DNA from: Reticulitermes lucifugus
Taxonomy: Eukaryota > Arthropoda > Insecta > Blattodea > Rhinotermitidae
Direction: 5' to 3'
Length of the DNA stretch: 64,000 nucleotides
Assembly: GCA_026260175.1 (NCBI GenBank)
Contig: JAKCWW010000413.1
Span: forward strand, 47,096-111,095
The first letter of the stretch is position 1. Each line of letters opens with the position of its first letter. Below are positions 17,225 through 28,869 of this stretch, piece by piece. The notes beneath the pieces are model-generated. The model did not search any database. It was not told where the DNA came from and saw nothing but the letters and a program-made list of their open reading frames with translations. The translations under genes were made by a program, and so were the position numbers.

Positions 17225-17640
17225 GTTCTTTACCTTGTTGTATTATATGGGTGGGAAACTTGGTATGTCATTTTAAAGGAAGAGCATAGGCTGAAGGTAT
17301 TCGAGAATAGGGTGCTCAGGAAGTATTTGGGCCTCAGAGGGAGGAAGTAATACGAGGCTGGAGCAATCGCATAATGAAGAGCTTCGTGATTTGTATTCCT
17401 CGCCAAATATTGTCAGGGTGCTCAAATCGAGGAAGGAGATGACCGGGGCATTTGGCGTGTATGGGGAGGAAAATAAATGCATACAGGCTTTTGGCAGGGA
17501 AACCTGAACGAAGGAGGCCGCTTGAAAGGCTTAGGCTTACATGGAAGGCTAAGAGTAAAATTGATCTTAAAGAAATAGGATGGGAGGGCGTGGATTTGAA
17601 CCTTCGTGCTGTATAAAATGCAGGGAGTTTCTTGACTAGC
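17225..17640 (+). pseudogene. RTE-like LINE reverse-transcriptase C-terminal remnant
   Basis: The plus strand reads LLYGWETWYVILKEEHRL then KVFENRVLRKYLGLRGRK, the segment after the RT domain in widespread insect LINEs. After frame changes it continues with RLLAGKPERRRPLERL and KIDLKEIGWEGVDLNLRAV. Stops and frameshifts show it is dead. The minus-strand open frame at 17273-17482 is its antisense shadow. Confidence 0.85.
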
Positions 17641-17769
17641 TAAAGAACTATTAGCTTCTCAAGAATGACTATTCTGCATGACGGTAGTTAGTGTAGATTG
17701 AAGTTTTCAGGTAAGTTACGCTCTGCCCATTATTAAATATTTACCGACATTTCTAAGGATCGTAGTGCC

Positions 17770-17885
17770 TTCGACACGTCGACGACTAGGAGTATTTACT
17801 AGTCGGCACAGCGTAACATCCCAGAAGACTAATGTTTAGCAACACCGCTGTGATGACCTCAAATCTCTTATACTGAGTGCTCAAA
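17770..17885 (+). repeat. dispersed repeat, family F fragment
   Basis: ACATCCCAGAAGACTAATG then TGATGACCTCAAATCTC. These modules also occur at 22440-22560, 31480-31640, 36640-36760, 56190-56420 and 60690-60830. Confidence 0.4.
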
Positions 17886-18354
17886 ACAAACGTTCTGGGG
17901 CTAGTCGATTGTCAAATTTCATGAATGTCGTCGTTTTGTGCGGCTTTTTCTTAAACACGGCTGTGAAACTTTGAGTTCCATAAAAGATGAGAATTTCTTG
18001 ATTAGGTGAGCGACCGTTAGCTTTTCAAAAATGACTCTGCTGCTTGAGTTATCGTCTCCTTGTAAAGTATGAATGAGAAAATCATCCGTGGTGGCCTCGA
18101 GGCTGAAGGTTTGAAGCGTCCAGCGTCACCGTACAGTTATAACCGGCTCTGAGTACTGTTACTGTTACAGCAAACACTTGCACGCGAAGACAAAAAACAG
18201 TAGAAGAATGTTATCGATATCGACTTTTGTATCTTACTTATTCCGTATGCACATTTACATGCTTCCTGCGGGGTCCTTTTTCATGTTTTTAACTGTTTTG
18301 TAAAGTACTCGTAGCAGAGTTCGTGAAGCATTTGATACCGACAAGGGAAAACCG

Positions 18355-18475
18355 AAGTACTGTCCCAGTGCCACTATGTCCACAAATCCCACCTGAAATT
18401 ATTCGGTATCGAACCCGGGCCTCCGCGGTTAGAGACCGGCGACTAACTCCCAGTGCACCGTACTAATTTGTAATG
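18355..18475 (-). mobile_element. tRNA-derived SINE, family B
   Basis: The reverse strand reads GGAGGCCCGGGTTCGATACC (B box) then GGTGGGATTTGTGGACATAG and GGCACTGGGACAGTAC. It is homologous to 14735-14820 and includes an upstream region with TTAGTCGCCGGTCTCTAACC. Confidence 0.7.
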
Positions 18476-18479
18476 ATAC

Positions 18480-19570
18480 TTTTATCGGAAGGACAAGCGG
18501 GCGAATCTCGGGTACTTGCTAATGGAACGATGCTCTTTTGGAAATAGTTCATAACATATTCTTTTGTTAGACTCACTGCAGGCTAGAATCAGCATATTAC
18601 GGTTTTACGTTTTTTTTACGGTTACACGTTTTCTTCGTTTGTCTGAAAACAAATGGCTGAAATGATTTCCATATTACAAGCTGCTAATGCATGCTTCAAA
18701 AGCAACCCCCCTTATTTAAATTCGTCTACATAAAACCTGGATTGGAGGACACCAGATTACACTTCCAAATTACGCACGAAGTCGGACGTAACCTACACGA
18801 TGGGAAAAAGGAAAGTCAAGCGATCTGCTTGGTATTTACGTACCTTGTCACGAAGTGTTGCCACAGTGGTAACTAACAGAAAACACTATATGAGGTATCG
18901 CAGCTGTTCTATCATAAAGTTGACTGTTGTGATTCGTAAGAATTGGTCAGCCTTTGTATCAGTTAAGAGGCGAGTGTGTTCTGTTATTTTTTAAATTCCT
19001 CGTTGCAATTTACATATTAAAGAAGCAAGTAGAAGATTGTAGTAATATAGTTTGCGTTACAAGAATTAATTAGGAGACGTGACATGACAATTCAGTCATA
19101 CCTTTTATTTCAAGAAAGATTCGGACAAAGAAATTCACTTGCCTATTCGCACACATTTCTATTCTCAGTCCTCCAGGAGCTGCATAGTGGAATGTTACGT
19201 GCAGAAGGCCATGACCCTTTGTTGAGGTCACATTCCATTATTACATCGTTTTACCATCTGACATCCTGTTGTGCCCTTGGACACACAGACATGCAAGATT
19301 TTCTCCTCATTTCGAAATCCGTGTACGAACGTATTATTAAATACTAAAATAACATATAATCTAATACCAATTAAGTTAGTTCTATGCATCTCTCATTTTC
19401 ACAACCCCTCAACTGAAGAATACTTCTGATATTCTTCCACGTTTTCTGTCTTTCAAGTGGACAACTTTATAGAAATTTCTCCACCAAAATTCTGTATATT
19501 TTTCTTGCTACCCATTACAGCGACATTTCCAGCAAATCATGATTTACTACCCTACCAATAGTAGGTAGAA
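18480..19570. other. intergenic, nothing recognised
   Basis: Open frames at 18691-18876, 18800-18994 and 19084-19347 show no family motifs. No RNA gene was seen. Confidence 0.4.
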
Positions 19571-19572
19571 AG

Positions 19573-19690
19573 TAAAGGTGACATTTTCCCTATGCCTAAG
19601 CAACACTTTTCAAAGTGTGTGTAGAGTATGGAGGCAAAGTTTCATGCAGCCTCGACACTAAGTGGAGGTGAATGGACGCTTCAGTATTCC
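19573..19690 (-). mobile_element. SINE family A fragment
   Basis: The reverse strand shows CACCTCCACTTAGTGTCGAG followed by a degenerate end reaching the AATGTCACCTTTACTTT tail. Partial and diverged. Confidence 0.45.
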
Positions 19691-19699
19691 GCTTGTTCG

Positions 19700-20600
19700 T
19701 ATTTTCCTTAAGGAATTATTCGACAAAAAGAAAAGGTGGTCATCGGATCGGTCTGAGCTGTTGACTAAGAAAAAATCCCTTCTTCTACCTGGAATCGAGC
19801 TCGGTTAATTAGCTTGTAGCGTGTCACATCATTCATGACAACACTAGGTAAAATCTGCACTTTACACACTTCTTATTTAACACTTTGACGAATGACAGTC
19901 ACCTACGTTAGAGCCTACACACACAAACACACCCTTGGTTCCTACCGCGCAGACAACACACCGTGTCCATCATAAAGACCAACTGTTTGTTCCCACCCCT
20001 TCAGTACTCATTTTCCTTGATTTTCCTCAGTGTCAAGGAAAATGCTAAAGTTTAGTTAAATACAGGGCGCGGCCCGCTTTCTCCCATGACGCGGGCCTTC
20101 AGCTGAAGTGATCCCCCCATGATCGTTGAGACCATCAGCCAAGATGGTCGCAGCATCTCTGGGTTCAACTTTCGGACATGCATCCAACCAGTTTTCCTCC
20201 CAAAGGGCTGATTGCAAGATGGAAGTTTCTCCCCCTAGCAGCAAATATCAGGGCCTTCAGTTAAGATGCCAATACCGTTGGCGTAAAGGTCGTAAGGCAC
20301 AGTTTTTCACATTCTAGTTACGCGCTTCTTTCGCCGGAAGTCTCCGTTCTTAGCTCTTCGGTTTGTTGGTTACGCCACACAGCATGCTTCATATGCAGCG
20401 CCCACAGCTTTAACAAAATATTACAGCCACAGTGCAGACCTACCAACATTATCAAAATTTCTCCAAAAAGCAATAACTACGCCAATTATTTCCTCTCTTA
20501 CATACGCAAAACAGTCCGCTTTTCTTCACTCCCTAACGCTCTACCTTGCCTCCAGTTTACCTTTTCAAGAAGTACGAGCGGGCACTACCTGGGAACGTTC
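19700..20600. other. intergenic, nothing recognised
   Basis: No supportable gene. Short overlapping open frames at 20056-20317 on both strands look like chance. Confidence 0.35.
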
Positions 20601-20749
20601 AGAGACGTTAATATTTCCTTGTAGTGACTGTAGTGTTTCTCACTACCCCGCCCCCTCTTCTTTTTCTTCTTTGTCTTCCTCGTCTGCTAATAATTGCTCT
20701 TTATTGTGAGGATCGTGCAAATGACATTAATACTCTTTTGGAAAAATGC

Positions 20750-21050
20750 AATTTCTTACGGTTAAGTAGGTGGTATATATGGTTACCATTGGGCTTTATG
20801 CGGTTGATATTCTTTGTTTTCTACTGAAAGGCCCGGGTTCAATTCCAGAGTAAGCCAGTTTGAATTTGTTCTAGGCAACCCAGCGCTGAGGTAGGTTTCT
20901 CCCAAGCACATTGTTTTCCCCTACCATTTATGCCACCACCAGTGCTTCATACACATCTGTTATGAGGGGCCAATACAATAGGCCTATTTGAGGCCGCATT
21001 AGCAAGGGGTTCTTTCTGATCCTAATCCAAATGCAAGCTAACTAAAAAGT
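20750..21050 (+). mobile_element. possible tRNA-derived SINE (family D)
   Basis: B-box-like CCCGGGTTCAATTCCAG at 20831, then AACCCAGCGCTGAGGTAGGT and TTTCTCCCAAGCACATTG. Only one copy is visible in the window, so the assignment rests on the B box and SINE-like body. Confidence 0.4.
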
Positions 21051-21559
21051 TGAACAATATGAAAGTTCTGTTTATCCCTAATAGCGACTAGCAAAGAGCA
21101 AGAACCTCTGCAGATTTTCTCTGCGCGCGTACGATGTGACTACGGCCGCAGAGAAACAAGCAAGTGGTTTGACCTGTTGGCGAGGTCGTTACTTGTTCCT
21201 AGAATTACTTTCATGATTAGACAGCTAGAGTTTCACATTGAGATTCCTTGCTGAGGGGCCGAGGGATTCAGAGTGAAAGGAATTAACAACCCAACGATTT
21301 TTGGATTCCTGTCTGTGGTTTCCGACGTTTCAAAGAAACGTATCACCTTCATATTCAAGGGTCGAGTTGTCCATGAAGACGGATGGCCCTGTCTGCGCGT
21401 CGTTTTTGTACCGGCTACATCTAGCGTAGCTTTTCTCAAATACTTTTCCCCACGATCCAGAATTGTAAATTACATCGGCCTTGCGACCCACATAGAACCA
21501 ATGCGTACTCGTCACCCCATTTAAGCCACCAAGTTTGCTTGATTATGTAGGGAGTTCAT

Positions 21560-21880
21560 GACCGAAGGGAAGGGCCAAGTTTGAGCTGCGACTCTTGGTT
21601 TGAGAATCTGATCTACCGAATCGGAGCCGGCGAAAGGAAACCGTACCGTACTGTACCGTAGTCGGCATAGTGACTACAGCTTCTTCGAAGCGTCCAGAGC
21701 AGGACTGTGGACCATCCAGCCTCTGATTCAATGGGTATTGAGAGCTTTTTCCCTTGGGGTAAATCCGCCATGGTGTGAAGCTGAGCATTTGGCACTGTCT
21801 AGTGCCGACGTTAAGAATGAGTTGCGCTGTACCTCCATTCCCCTATATGCCTGCATGGCGTACATAGGGACTTTACCTCA
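21560..21880 (+). mobile_element. SINE family A copy
   Basis: The body contains CCATCCAGCCTCTGATTCAA, CCCTTGGGGTAAATCCGCC, GTGTGAAGCTGAGCATTTGG, CACTGTCTAGTGCCGACG and CCCTATATGCCTGCATGG. The head is degenerate. Confidence 0.7.
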
Positions 21881-22017
21881 TAATGTTCAAGCACCTATGC
21901 TTTTCAGAAGAAATGTGAGTGATATTAGTGATGTTAATGGGAGTTTAAAGACGTAAACAGAGAAAATAAGAGATACGAAATATGAAATTTGTTCACACAT
22001 ACATTTGTCAGAGTAAG

Positions 22018-22265
22018 CGTAAAGGTGGAGTTTGTCCCTTTGCACGCCATGAAGGAGTGGAGGTGTATTTCCACTGATTCTTAACCACGGTACTAGATGG
22101 ATGTGTGGGCAGCTTCACTCTCCGGACGCTTTGCTCCCGGGCGAAAAGCCCGCGGTAACCATTGAACGGGGCGCTGGGTAGTCCCTAGAGCCAGTCGGAA
22201 CGCTGGAAGCTGTGGAGAACGGAAAAATTCCTGTCCCTACCGGGAAGCGAACCCGACTACTTGTT
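22018..22265 (-). mobile_element. SINE family A copy, reverse
   Basis: The plus strand shows the reverse complement of the family end: GTAAAGGTGGAGTTTGTCCC, ACGCCATGAAGG, ACCACGGTACTAGATGG, CTTCACTCTCCGGACG and CGCTGGGTAGTCCCTAGAGC. The head, near 22240, reads GAAGCGAACCCGACTAC. Confidence 0.7.
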
Positions 22266-22439
22266 CATTTCACTAACTGAGCTGTCCAGGCTCATCCAGT
22301 GAAGCTGTGAAATAAATAAACCAGTGGCCAAAGATAAATTCGAGGTATAAAGTTTGAGGTTTAAACTGCGGTAAGGCTTCGTATTGTAGAATTCCGTGTC
22401 ATGACGCCGTGTAGTCTGGTAAGTAGGTACAAACATTTC

Positions 22440-22560
22440 GGAGGAACATACGATCTCCATCTTCAGAGTGGAAGATGTAGACAGTATATTCCTCTAAAAC
22501 GTTGCTACTTCTGTTCTAGACTGCATGGTGCCATGATCCTCAAGACCACAGTATAAAAGT
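22440..22560 (+). repeat. dispersed repeat, family F
   Basis: Carries TATATTCCTCTAAAACGTTG and GCATGGTGCCATGATCCTC then AAGACCACAGTATAA, closely paralleling 31540-31625. Confidence 0.6.
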
Positions 22561-22999
22561 GAGGTGTCCAACTTAATAAAATGAAGAACTGTTCTGTGAA
22601 AACAGGTAGCAGGAAGAAAATTAGGGCAGCTAGTCGCAGACAACTTTCAAACCGTCACATTCCGCACGTGCATGCCTGGAGCTACGTTCATATTCCGGTC
22701 ACGCAGAGTTTAATTGCGCTGTATGAACTGTTGCCGAGTAATGTACGACGGAGAAAACGTTACCCCGATTAACCTTATCCTCAACACACGTCAGGGTGAT
22801 CGAAAATTGTGGGACGCATGTCAGATGCAGTTCAATCGTGAAACGGGCTCGCCTTTGAGATACACCCTCTCGTAATCAGGCGTCGGCGTGTCTCAACTTC
22901 ACTCCAACAATATACGTAGAACTCCCCGTTTTGTGATTTTCTGTTTTTGTCTCTTAGTTTGTCTCTTAGGTCCAGCTACTCTCTTCACACTTTGTTTCC

Positions 23000-23130
23000 T
23001 CGACCCGAAGACCAACTCTCCTAACTGAGGATTTCCATGTTTTCCCTCATTCCCTCAGGCATACGGCGAGATGGTAGTTCTGCCTAAATTTAAACCACAG
23101 CCACTTTCCTTAATATTGTTCCGAATTTAT
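23000..23130 (+). mobile_element. SINE family C 3' fragment
   Basis: CTCTCCTAACTGAGGATTTC then CATGTTTTCCCTCATTCCC and GGCGAGATGGTAGTTCTGCC, as in 1-235. Confidence 0.55.
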
Positions 23131-23194
23131 TATTCGCTAATCATAATACACTTCGAGACTATATAGTCTGAGATACGGAGTCATTACATAAACC

Positions 23195-23222
23195 ATAAAT
23201 AAATAAATAAATAAATAAATAA
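23195..23222. repeat. (AAAT)n microsatellite
   Basis: About seven AAAT units. Confidence 0.9.
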
Positions 23223-23924
23223 GACACTTCACTTACACATTCGTCCAATTTTTCTCCTCCCATAGAACGAAATACCAAGTTACGCATCCATGAGAAGCAA
23301 TGCACCAACTTATGCTTTTATATACGTTGTTCTTTACAACAGGAAAGGACAAGTATGACCGATCTGTAAACGCAAAACCAAATATTTATACATTTTTAAA
23401 AATAACGCTCAAGAAGAGCGGTCATTTGAGAGTCTTAGCTGTAGACAGGAGGATAATATTAAAACTGATATAACAGAACATTGGGAATTTGTTTTCTAAT
23501 TTTGTTGTGCTAAGCTTGTATGATATATAAAATGATAATATGACCGTTACGAATTTGAGAGCATGTTAAAGGGCCCTCTTCTGCCATTATCATAAAGCAG
23601 CTAACTGGAGGAAACGACAAAACGCCTGAGGACAGCTGGTTGGAGGCCGAATTCCGATTCTCGAACCTCCCGCATATGACACGAGGTCAGTACGTCACGG
23701 CGTTTACGCGGCAACCGTCAGTCAGTATCCCAGACGAACTGTTTGACCCTTAAATGCATATGAAGACAAGCAAAGGAGCTAACAATCTCAACACAGTAAC
23801 CTCGAAACACCTCGGGTGATGTTTTGCAACGCGTGCCTACTTTACATATAGGAGTGTGGCATATCGGACACCAGAAGGGACGAGACTACTTGGGAGACCT
23901 GGAGGTACATGGTACTATAATGGA

Positions 23925-24040
23925 GAGGGAGAAATGGCGGTCTCTTATGAAAACGGCAATGAACCTCCGGGCTGTATAAAATGCCGAAAATTTGTTGTGC
24001 ACCGTGGTGTTGGTTGGGTTGTTGGTTAGTACAACCTAGC
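23925..24040 (+). pseudogene. 5'-truncated RTE-like LINE end
   Basis: The plus strand reads WRERWRSLMKTAMNLRAV, matching the last coding block of the LINE seen at 17225-17640 (there VDLNLRAV), with the same TATAAAATGC sequence right after it. Confidence 0.6.
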
Positions 24041-24239
24041 GAAGTCTGCGTCAGTAAATTACAAAATACAATTCTGCCACGTATATTCAATACGGGTTAT
24101 GACTATAAATACCTAAGAATTACAGATTACATTTGTGGAAATATGTCGGTGGAAAATAATATAACTTATACAATCACTTTTAGTAAAATAATTAATTAGA
24201 AATTTCAGTACAATATGACAGTTACGATTTCATAAAATT

Positions 24240-24540
24240 GTAACAAAACATGCCTTCTTGTATGGATCTGGAATGTGGGTTCTGAAGGCAAGTATAAGAA
24301 AAGATTGAAGGCAAATGAGATTCCTCTAATCAATTGCCGGGTGTGTGTTAATGGGTGTGGCAGCAGACTAGAGGCTATTGACAGCCCACGTGGAACAGAT
24401 GGAGAATAGTAGAATGCCTGAGACCTCGCAGAAGAGGAAACCATGGGAGACTGGCAAAGGTAGTTGGACCAGAGGTGAGACTGGAGCAGACCATAGAGGC
24501 CCAAATATTGGCAGTAAAAAAGAACAGTTCTTGGCTATGC
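24240..24540 (+). pseudogene. LINE endonuclease-reverse transcriptase remnant
   Basis: In shifting plus-strand frames: GMWVLKASIRK, then RLLTAHVEQMENSRMPET, then QKRKPWETG. This is the post-RT region (ETWVLK, HVEHMEDSRMPK-like) of insect LINEs. Frameshifts and stops show decay. Confidence 0.7.
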
Positions 24541-24719
24541 TGCTGAAAAGTAAATGACTTGTACTAGAGGTGAGTGTGGAGTGCGCACAGAAATTCCTCT
24601 TTAGCGGTATAGACCATTGGTCTCAATTTGTAGAGGCTCCCTAATTCCGTATCAATACAAGTGGTGGTACATTTCATTGATTGTAGAGTCACGGGTAATA
24701 CGAAAACCTCAGACACTCA

Positions 24720-24800
24720 TCCATGTCTCGAGGAGGATGCGAACTCGCGCTTCCACCGTTTGAGCGAGGTAATTCTATGCAAACCACCGGAGTCGACATT
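24720..24800 (-). mobile_element. possible tRNA-like SINE head, reverse
   Basis: The reverse strand reads GGTGGTTTGCATAGAATTAC then GCGCGAGTTCGCATCC, with a plausible B box (GAGTTCGCATCC). Single copy and weak. Confidence 0.35.
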
Positions 24801-24835
24801 CAGAAAACTGGAAGTTAGTACAGATTAATTTCAAG

Positions 24836-25050
24836 GTAATGGTAAATTGCCACTCATTCGTAACCTCGACACTAGCTACAGGTGAGTGGTCAGCTTCACG
24901 CCGGTACCGGCTTCCGGTACCAACTGAATAGAAACTTGTGTCCCAAGGCCAGTCTGGGCGCTATGGACAGCAGAAAAATCGAACTGTGCTTCCTCGATTG
25001 TCCTGCCCTGGCGTAATCACTGTACTGTCTACGTAATCCCGGGTCCAATT
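24836..25050 (-). mobile_element. SINE family A copy, reverse
   Basis: The plus strand shows AAGGTAATGGTAAATTGCC, CCTCGACACTAGCTACAGGT, GAGTGGTCAGCTTCACGCC, GCCAGTCTGGGCGCTATGGA and a degenerate head. Confidence 0.65.
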
Positions 25051-25059
25051 CAATTCAAT

Positions 25060-26130
25060 TTCAAAGTGTCGAGGAGAGAGATGATGTAACAATGGAGGAA
25101 ATTACATGTGGAGGAGCTTTAAACTGTCTTGTTCGATATTTTAGAATGCTTAATTCAAGAACGCTTAGCTGGGGATATGTCAGAACGGAAAAAGAAGAAG
25201 TACGTAGGGCCTGCAACGTTTTGTTTTGAATCCCCGCAACACAACTTTGTATAACAAGGTAGAGTGATGAAATGTAAATGGGAGGAATATTTTAATCTGA
25301 ATGAGCAGTTGACATTACTTTCCATTACTTCCATTACTTTGGGTTTTATAAGTCATGTAACCGTATGGTACCCATTATGTGATTTAATCAGTAAATAGTG
25401 TACCGGATCTATTCCGAATTAATGAATGGATTTGTCACCAGCAACTTAAGTCGGTGACAAGTTGTGTTACGCCATCTTTTGTGAAGGTCTTGTCCTATAG
25501 CTGGCGCAACAGCGAAAGGTCTAATCTCAATTTACAAACGTCTTAAAGCAACTATACGTCTGGAGTATCGCCTCCTCCACTTCCAGTACACATCGCGAAT
25601 GAGAACACTCAAAAACTGAAGAGGAAATATTCCTCCGGCGAATGAGAACACTCAAAAACTGAAGAGGAAATATTTCTCCAATGCAAGCCTGTAACATCTT
25701 ACACTCATTCATAGCAACATTTTCGTGGCGAGGTCACCGGATCCGGCACCCTTAATTAAACTTTCGCTTGTGAGCAGGAGGACAGAAATTTCTCACATTT
25801 TAGGAGTGGATTAAAGAGCCGTTATCCTTCCTAGCTCGAGACACCTATCAGTTAACGATGCACCTGTAATAACAGGAAATACATGCATAGCGTAACAGTT
25901 CTGTTGTCCAAATTGGTGCTTGTAAGTGAATCGAAGTACACATTTTCAGGTTGATGACCCCTGAAGCCTTGCCAAATTGTGGTGTTATCTACCCAGTTAT
26001 TTTATCCACTTCCATGAACGTGGTCAGAGCTACCATGTTGAACCGCGGCTAGACTGGGTGACCTGAGAAGTTAATCTGTAACTAATGGAAATAATGAATT
26101 CTAAAAGGTTCTGACGATGGTATGTAACTT
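25060..26130. other. intergenic, one short direct duplication
   Basis: A near-exact tandem duplication at about 25597-25680: CGAATGAGAACACTCAAAAA followed by CTGAAGAGGAAATATT occurs twice, about 42 bp apart. No gene seen. Confidence 0.6.
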
Positions 26131-26131
26131 T

Positions 26132-26272
26132 GAGAACTAATGGGTTTGTGGACCTTGTCCATCGTCCGGAAATCTAAAATAACTAGATAACACAACGTTT
26201 CCGAAACGTCGTGTTATCTAGTTATTTTAGATTTCCGGACGATGGACAAAGTCAAGAAACCCATTAGTTCTT
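26132..26272. repeat. near-perfect 140-bp palindrome
   Basis: Left arm 26132-26201 and right arm 26207-26272 mirror one another. Inner arms from CCATCGTCCGGAAATCTA to AACACAACGTTTC are almost exact, with only a few bases at the centre. The outer arm reads GAACTAATGGGTTT on the left against AAACCCATTAGTTC on the right. No ORF. Confidence 0.9.
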
Positions 26273-26869
26273 AATGGAAATACGTAATTAACCTAATTTT
26301 CAGTTCGATGGTTAGAGTACCCAAGGTAATACGTGCGAACACAACCTTAACTTCACAGACATATAGCTCAGAAATGCGTGCTCTTCCACGGAGGTGTTAA
26401 CTTGTTCATTAAGAATGTAAACCTCTTCCATAAACTTGTCCCCATTTTCAAACCGAGATTAAAAATTTAAAACCTGTGTCCAGACAAATATTTTGCCAAA
26501 TGTATTTTGTGTTACTCTCATTTTAATCTTAGTTACGTGCTTACATTTGACGAATAACTTAGTTATCTTGCTTGCACTCATTAACACAGAAAAGAACCGA
26601 TTTTTGAAGTTAAACATAACACTCTAAAATTCTCGGCAGTCACGATAAAGAATATTGTAATACCTTACGATATTTAGCCAGCACCAACACAGCCCACACA
26701 ATATTATGTTCGGAGTGTTAATTTAATTCGGTTTTGAGATCTGCGCTCTTCTGGGATATTACGCGGCGTTTTGTATTGGACAGAATTTCAAGAGTGAGAC
26801 ATATTACCAAAAATTGTACTTTGGAGAAATTATAAACCATTTCTTATCCAATTATGATGATTGATTGCT

Positions 26870-27178
26870 GCGGAGAACCGAGATAGCTCAGTGCCTATAG
26901 TGACTAGGCTACGAGATGGACGACTGGGGAATCGGGGTTCGATTCTTGTCAGGGGCAGAGATATTTAACTTCTTCAGCATCCAGATAGTCTGTAGGGTAC
27001 ACTCAACTTCCTATCCAATGAGTACTGGAGGTTTTATCCCCGAGGTAAAGCGACAGGGGCATTAGGCGCACTGATCACCTCCAACTAATGCCGATGTTTC
27101 GAATGCGCGGAGTTGCAACACACGCCCTCATACGTCTTCATAGGGTGATATTTAATAAGCACAAGGACAAATTTACCT
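26870..27178 (+). mobile_element. SINE family A, full length
   Basis: A clear tRNA-like head with A box (GAGATAGCTCAGTGCC) and B box (GGGGTTCGATTCTTGTC at about 26935). The body has CCTATCCAATGAGTACTGG, TTTTATCCCCGAGGTAAAGC and CTTCATAGGGTGATATTTAA, with the end GCACAAGGACAAATTTACC. Confidence 0.85.
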
Positions 27179-27429
27179 TTTTATCTCTACCGTATTGTTG
27201 CGAACACAAGGGTGATGTGCATGCATGACCAGGAATCCAGTCTGTAGGACATGTCTTGCGGGTCGATGTCCGCTGGAGGTCGCTGTGTTAAGAATGAGTC
27301 AAGTATTCGTAAACCAAGGCTTGGCCCTTCGTGAGAACCCGCATCTTGTGTGGCTGTGACAGATTGACTAACGGACTGGCTGCGTGGCAAACTGGCACAA
27401 TATTGCATCAACAGAACAAAAAACTATAT

Positions 27430-27815
27430 GCAGTACCGGCCTATCTGAAATTTTGACTAACAAAGTGATGGACTGTTTGTCTGAATTTTAGATTGAATAA
27501 TTCAGTAACGGACAGGATGGTGTATTGACTGACTGTATGTCAGATTGATTGAGATTTGACTAACAGTGCGCTGGACTGTCTGAATATCGCCCATATCAGA
27601 TTGATTAAATATTTAAAAAACAGACCGTATGGCGGACTCTCTAATTATGTCAGATTGAGTAGATACATATGTGAGTGACAGAGTGGAGGAGTGTCTGACT
27701 ATATATCAGATTGACCGAGTATTTTAAAATTGAGTGGCGAACTGTGAATCTGATTGCTTGAATGTTTGAGTAAGAGGTAGAGCGACGAACTGTTTCCTAT
27801 ATGTCAGATTGACTA
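27430..27815 (+). repeat. degenerate 55-bp tandem repeat array
   Basis: A TATGTCAGATTGA-like block recurs at about 27483, 27537, 27593, 27647, 27703, 27746 and 27801, mostly 54-56 bp apart, with GACTG and CGGAC motifs between. The units are strongly diverged. Confidence 0.75.
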
Positions 27816-27980
27816 CTGTTTTGTTAAGGTAGTGTCTAGGCTTGACTTACTGTTTGATTAAAGTAGTGTCTAGGCTTGACTTACTGTTTGATTAAAGTAG
27901 TGTCTAGACTTGACTTACTGTTTGATTAAAGTAGTGTCTAGGCTTGACTTACTGTTTGATTAAAGTAGTGTCTAGGCTTG
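27816..27980 (+). repeat. 34-bp tandem minisatellite, about five units
   Basis: A unit containing TTGATTAAAGTAGTGTCTAG and GCTTGACTTACTG repeats every 34 bp (AGTGTCTAGG at 27831, 27865 and onward). Units are nearly identical, and the array abuts the older 55-bp array directly. Confidence 0.95.
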
Positions 27981-28439
27981 GATTCCTGGGCCCTTGAAGA
28001 TGAAGGCACTACTTTTGTTTGAAACATTTGAAGCCGGTAACACAGCGACAGAACGTCATATTCCAGATGACCTGAATCCAATACGATCCTGTTTGTTTAC
28101 AGACTCAGTTTTCTCGCAGAGGCTACCATGAGGTCTCCTGCCGGAGGCAAGCGGATCCTCAGTTCATGGAAAACAACCTCCCTTTTCTGATTCCGACCTA
28201 TCAACCCTGCACCTCCACATCAGGTTATTTGAATGCATTCGACACTTCTACCCCCTGGATTTCAAAAGTGAAAGACAAGTTGACACAGTGGAGGAAATAA
28301 ATTAAAGCAACAGAAAAGTAAATCTTACATGATGCATTCCGAACCTACGACTCCTTTTAGAATTCCGAAACCGAGTGTGGGACCACGAATGACGGCAACA
28401 CAGGAAGATAGAACTAATTGCACATGTAACCATAAATAT

Positions 28440-28868
28440 GTGTTCTTTTATGATGCTCCTCCTACATGTTTCGGCCCGAATAGGCCATCTTCAAGGAGGT
28501 CACTTACAAAGGAATGATGTTCATACTAAAGTGGACCACTGAGTACTACAGAACTCAGTGGTCCACTTTAGTGTAAACATCAGCACACGACAGAGGGATA
28601 TTACTCCCTTAAAATGAAGATGACATTATTGACATAGATGTTTGCCTGCAATTAAACATAAAATTATTAAGAACTGAAAAATACCTATAATCTACATTTT
28701 GTATGTTTTAGCAACATTTTAATTGATAACATTTTATTGTAACTTCATATATGCACATCTTGGACAGTATTTATTTAAATGTATTCCTTTGTAAATGGCC
28801 TCCCTGAAGATGGCCTTTGTGGGCCGAAACATGTGGGAGGAGCATCACAGAATAACAAGTAGTTATTT
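28440..28868. mobile_element. inverted-repeat element carrying ACATGTTTCGGCC ends
   Basis: Arms 28450-28512 and about 28788-28856 are complementary: GATGCTCCTCCTACATGTTT with AACATGTGGGAGGAGCATCA, and GGCCATCTTCAAGGAGG with CCTCCCTGAAGATGGCC. Roughly 270 bp of AT-rich spacer contains a separate perfect palindrome (28525-28572). No transposase. Confidence 0.75.
28525..28572. repeat. perfect 20-bp-arm palindrome
   Basis: ACTAAAGTGGACCACTGAGT at 28525-28544 pairs with its reverse complement at 28553-28572 around an 8-base loop. Confidence 0.95.
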
Positions 28869-28869
28869 G

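Noticed and set aside
17273-17482. minus-strand protein-like frame
   Set aside because: Antisense of the RTE-like LINE C-terminal region at 17225-17640.
21273-21524. overlapping frames on both strands resembling the region near 61.6 kb
   Set aside because: Only a loose similarity in phrasing (TTCAAGGGTCG versus TTCAAAGGTCG); not enough for homology.
27816-27980. CRISPR array
   Set aside because: The 34-bp units are contiguous, with no unique spacers, in eukaryotic DNA.
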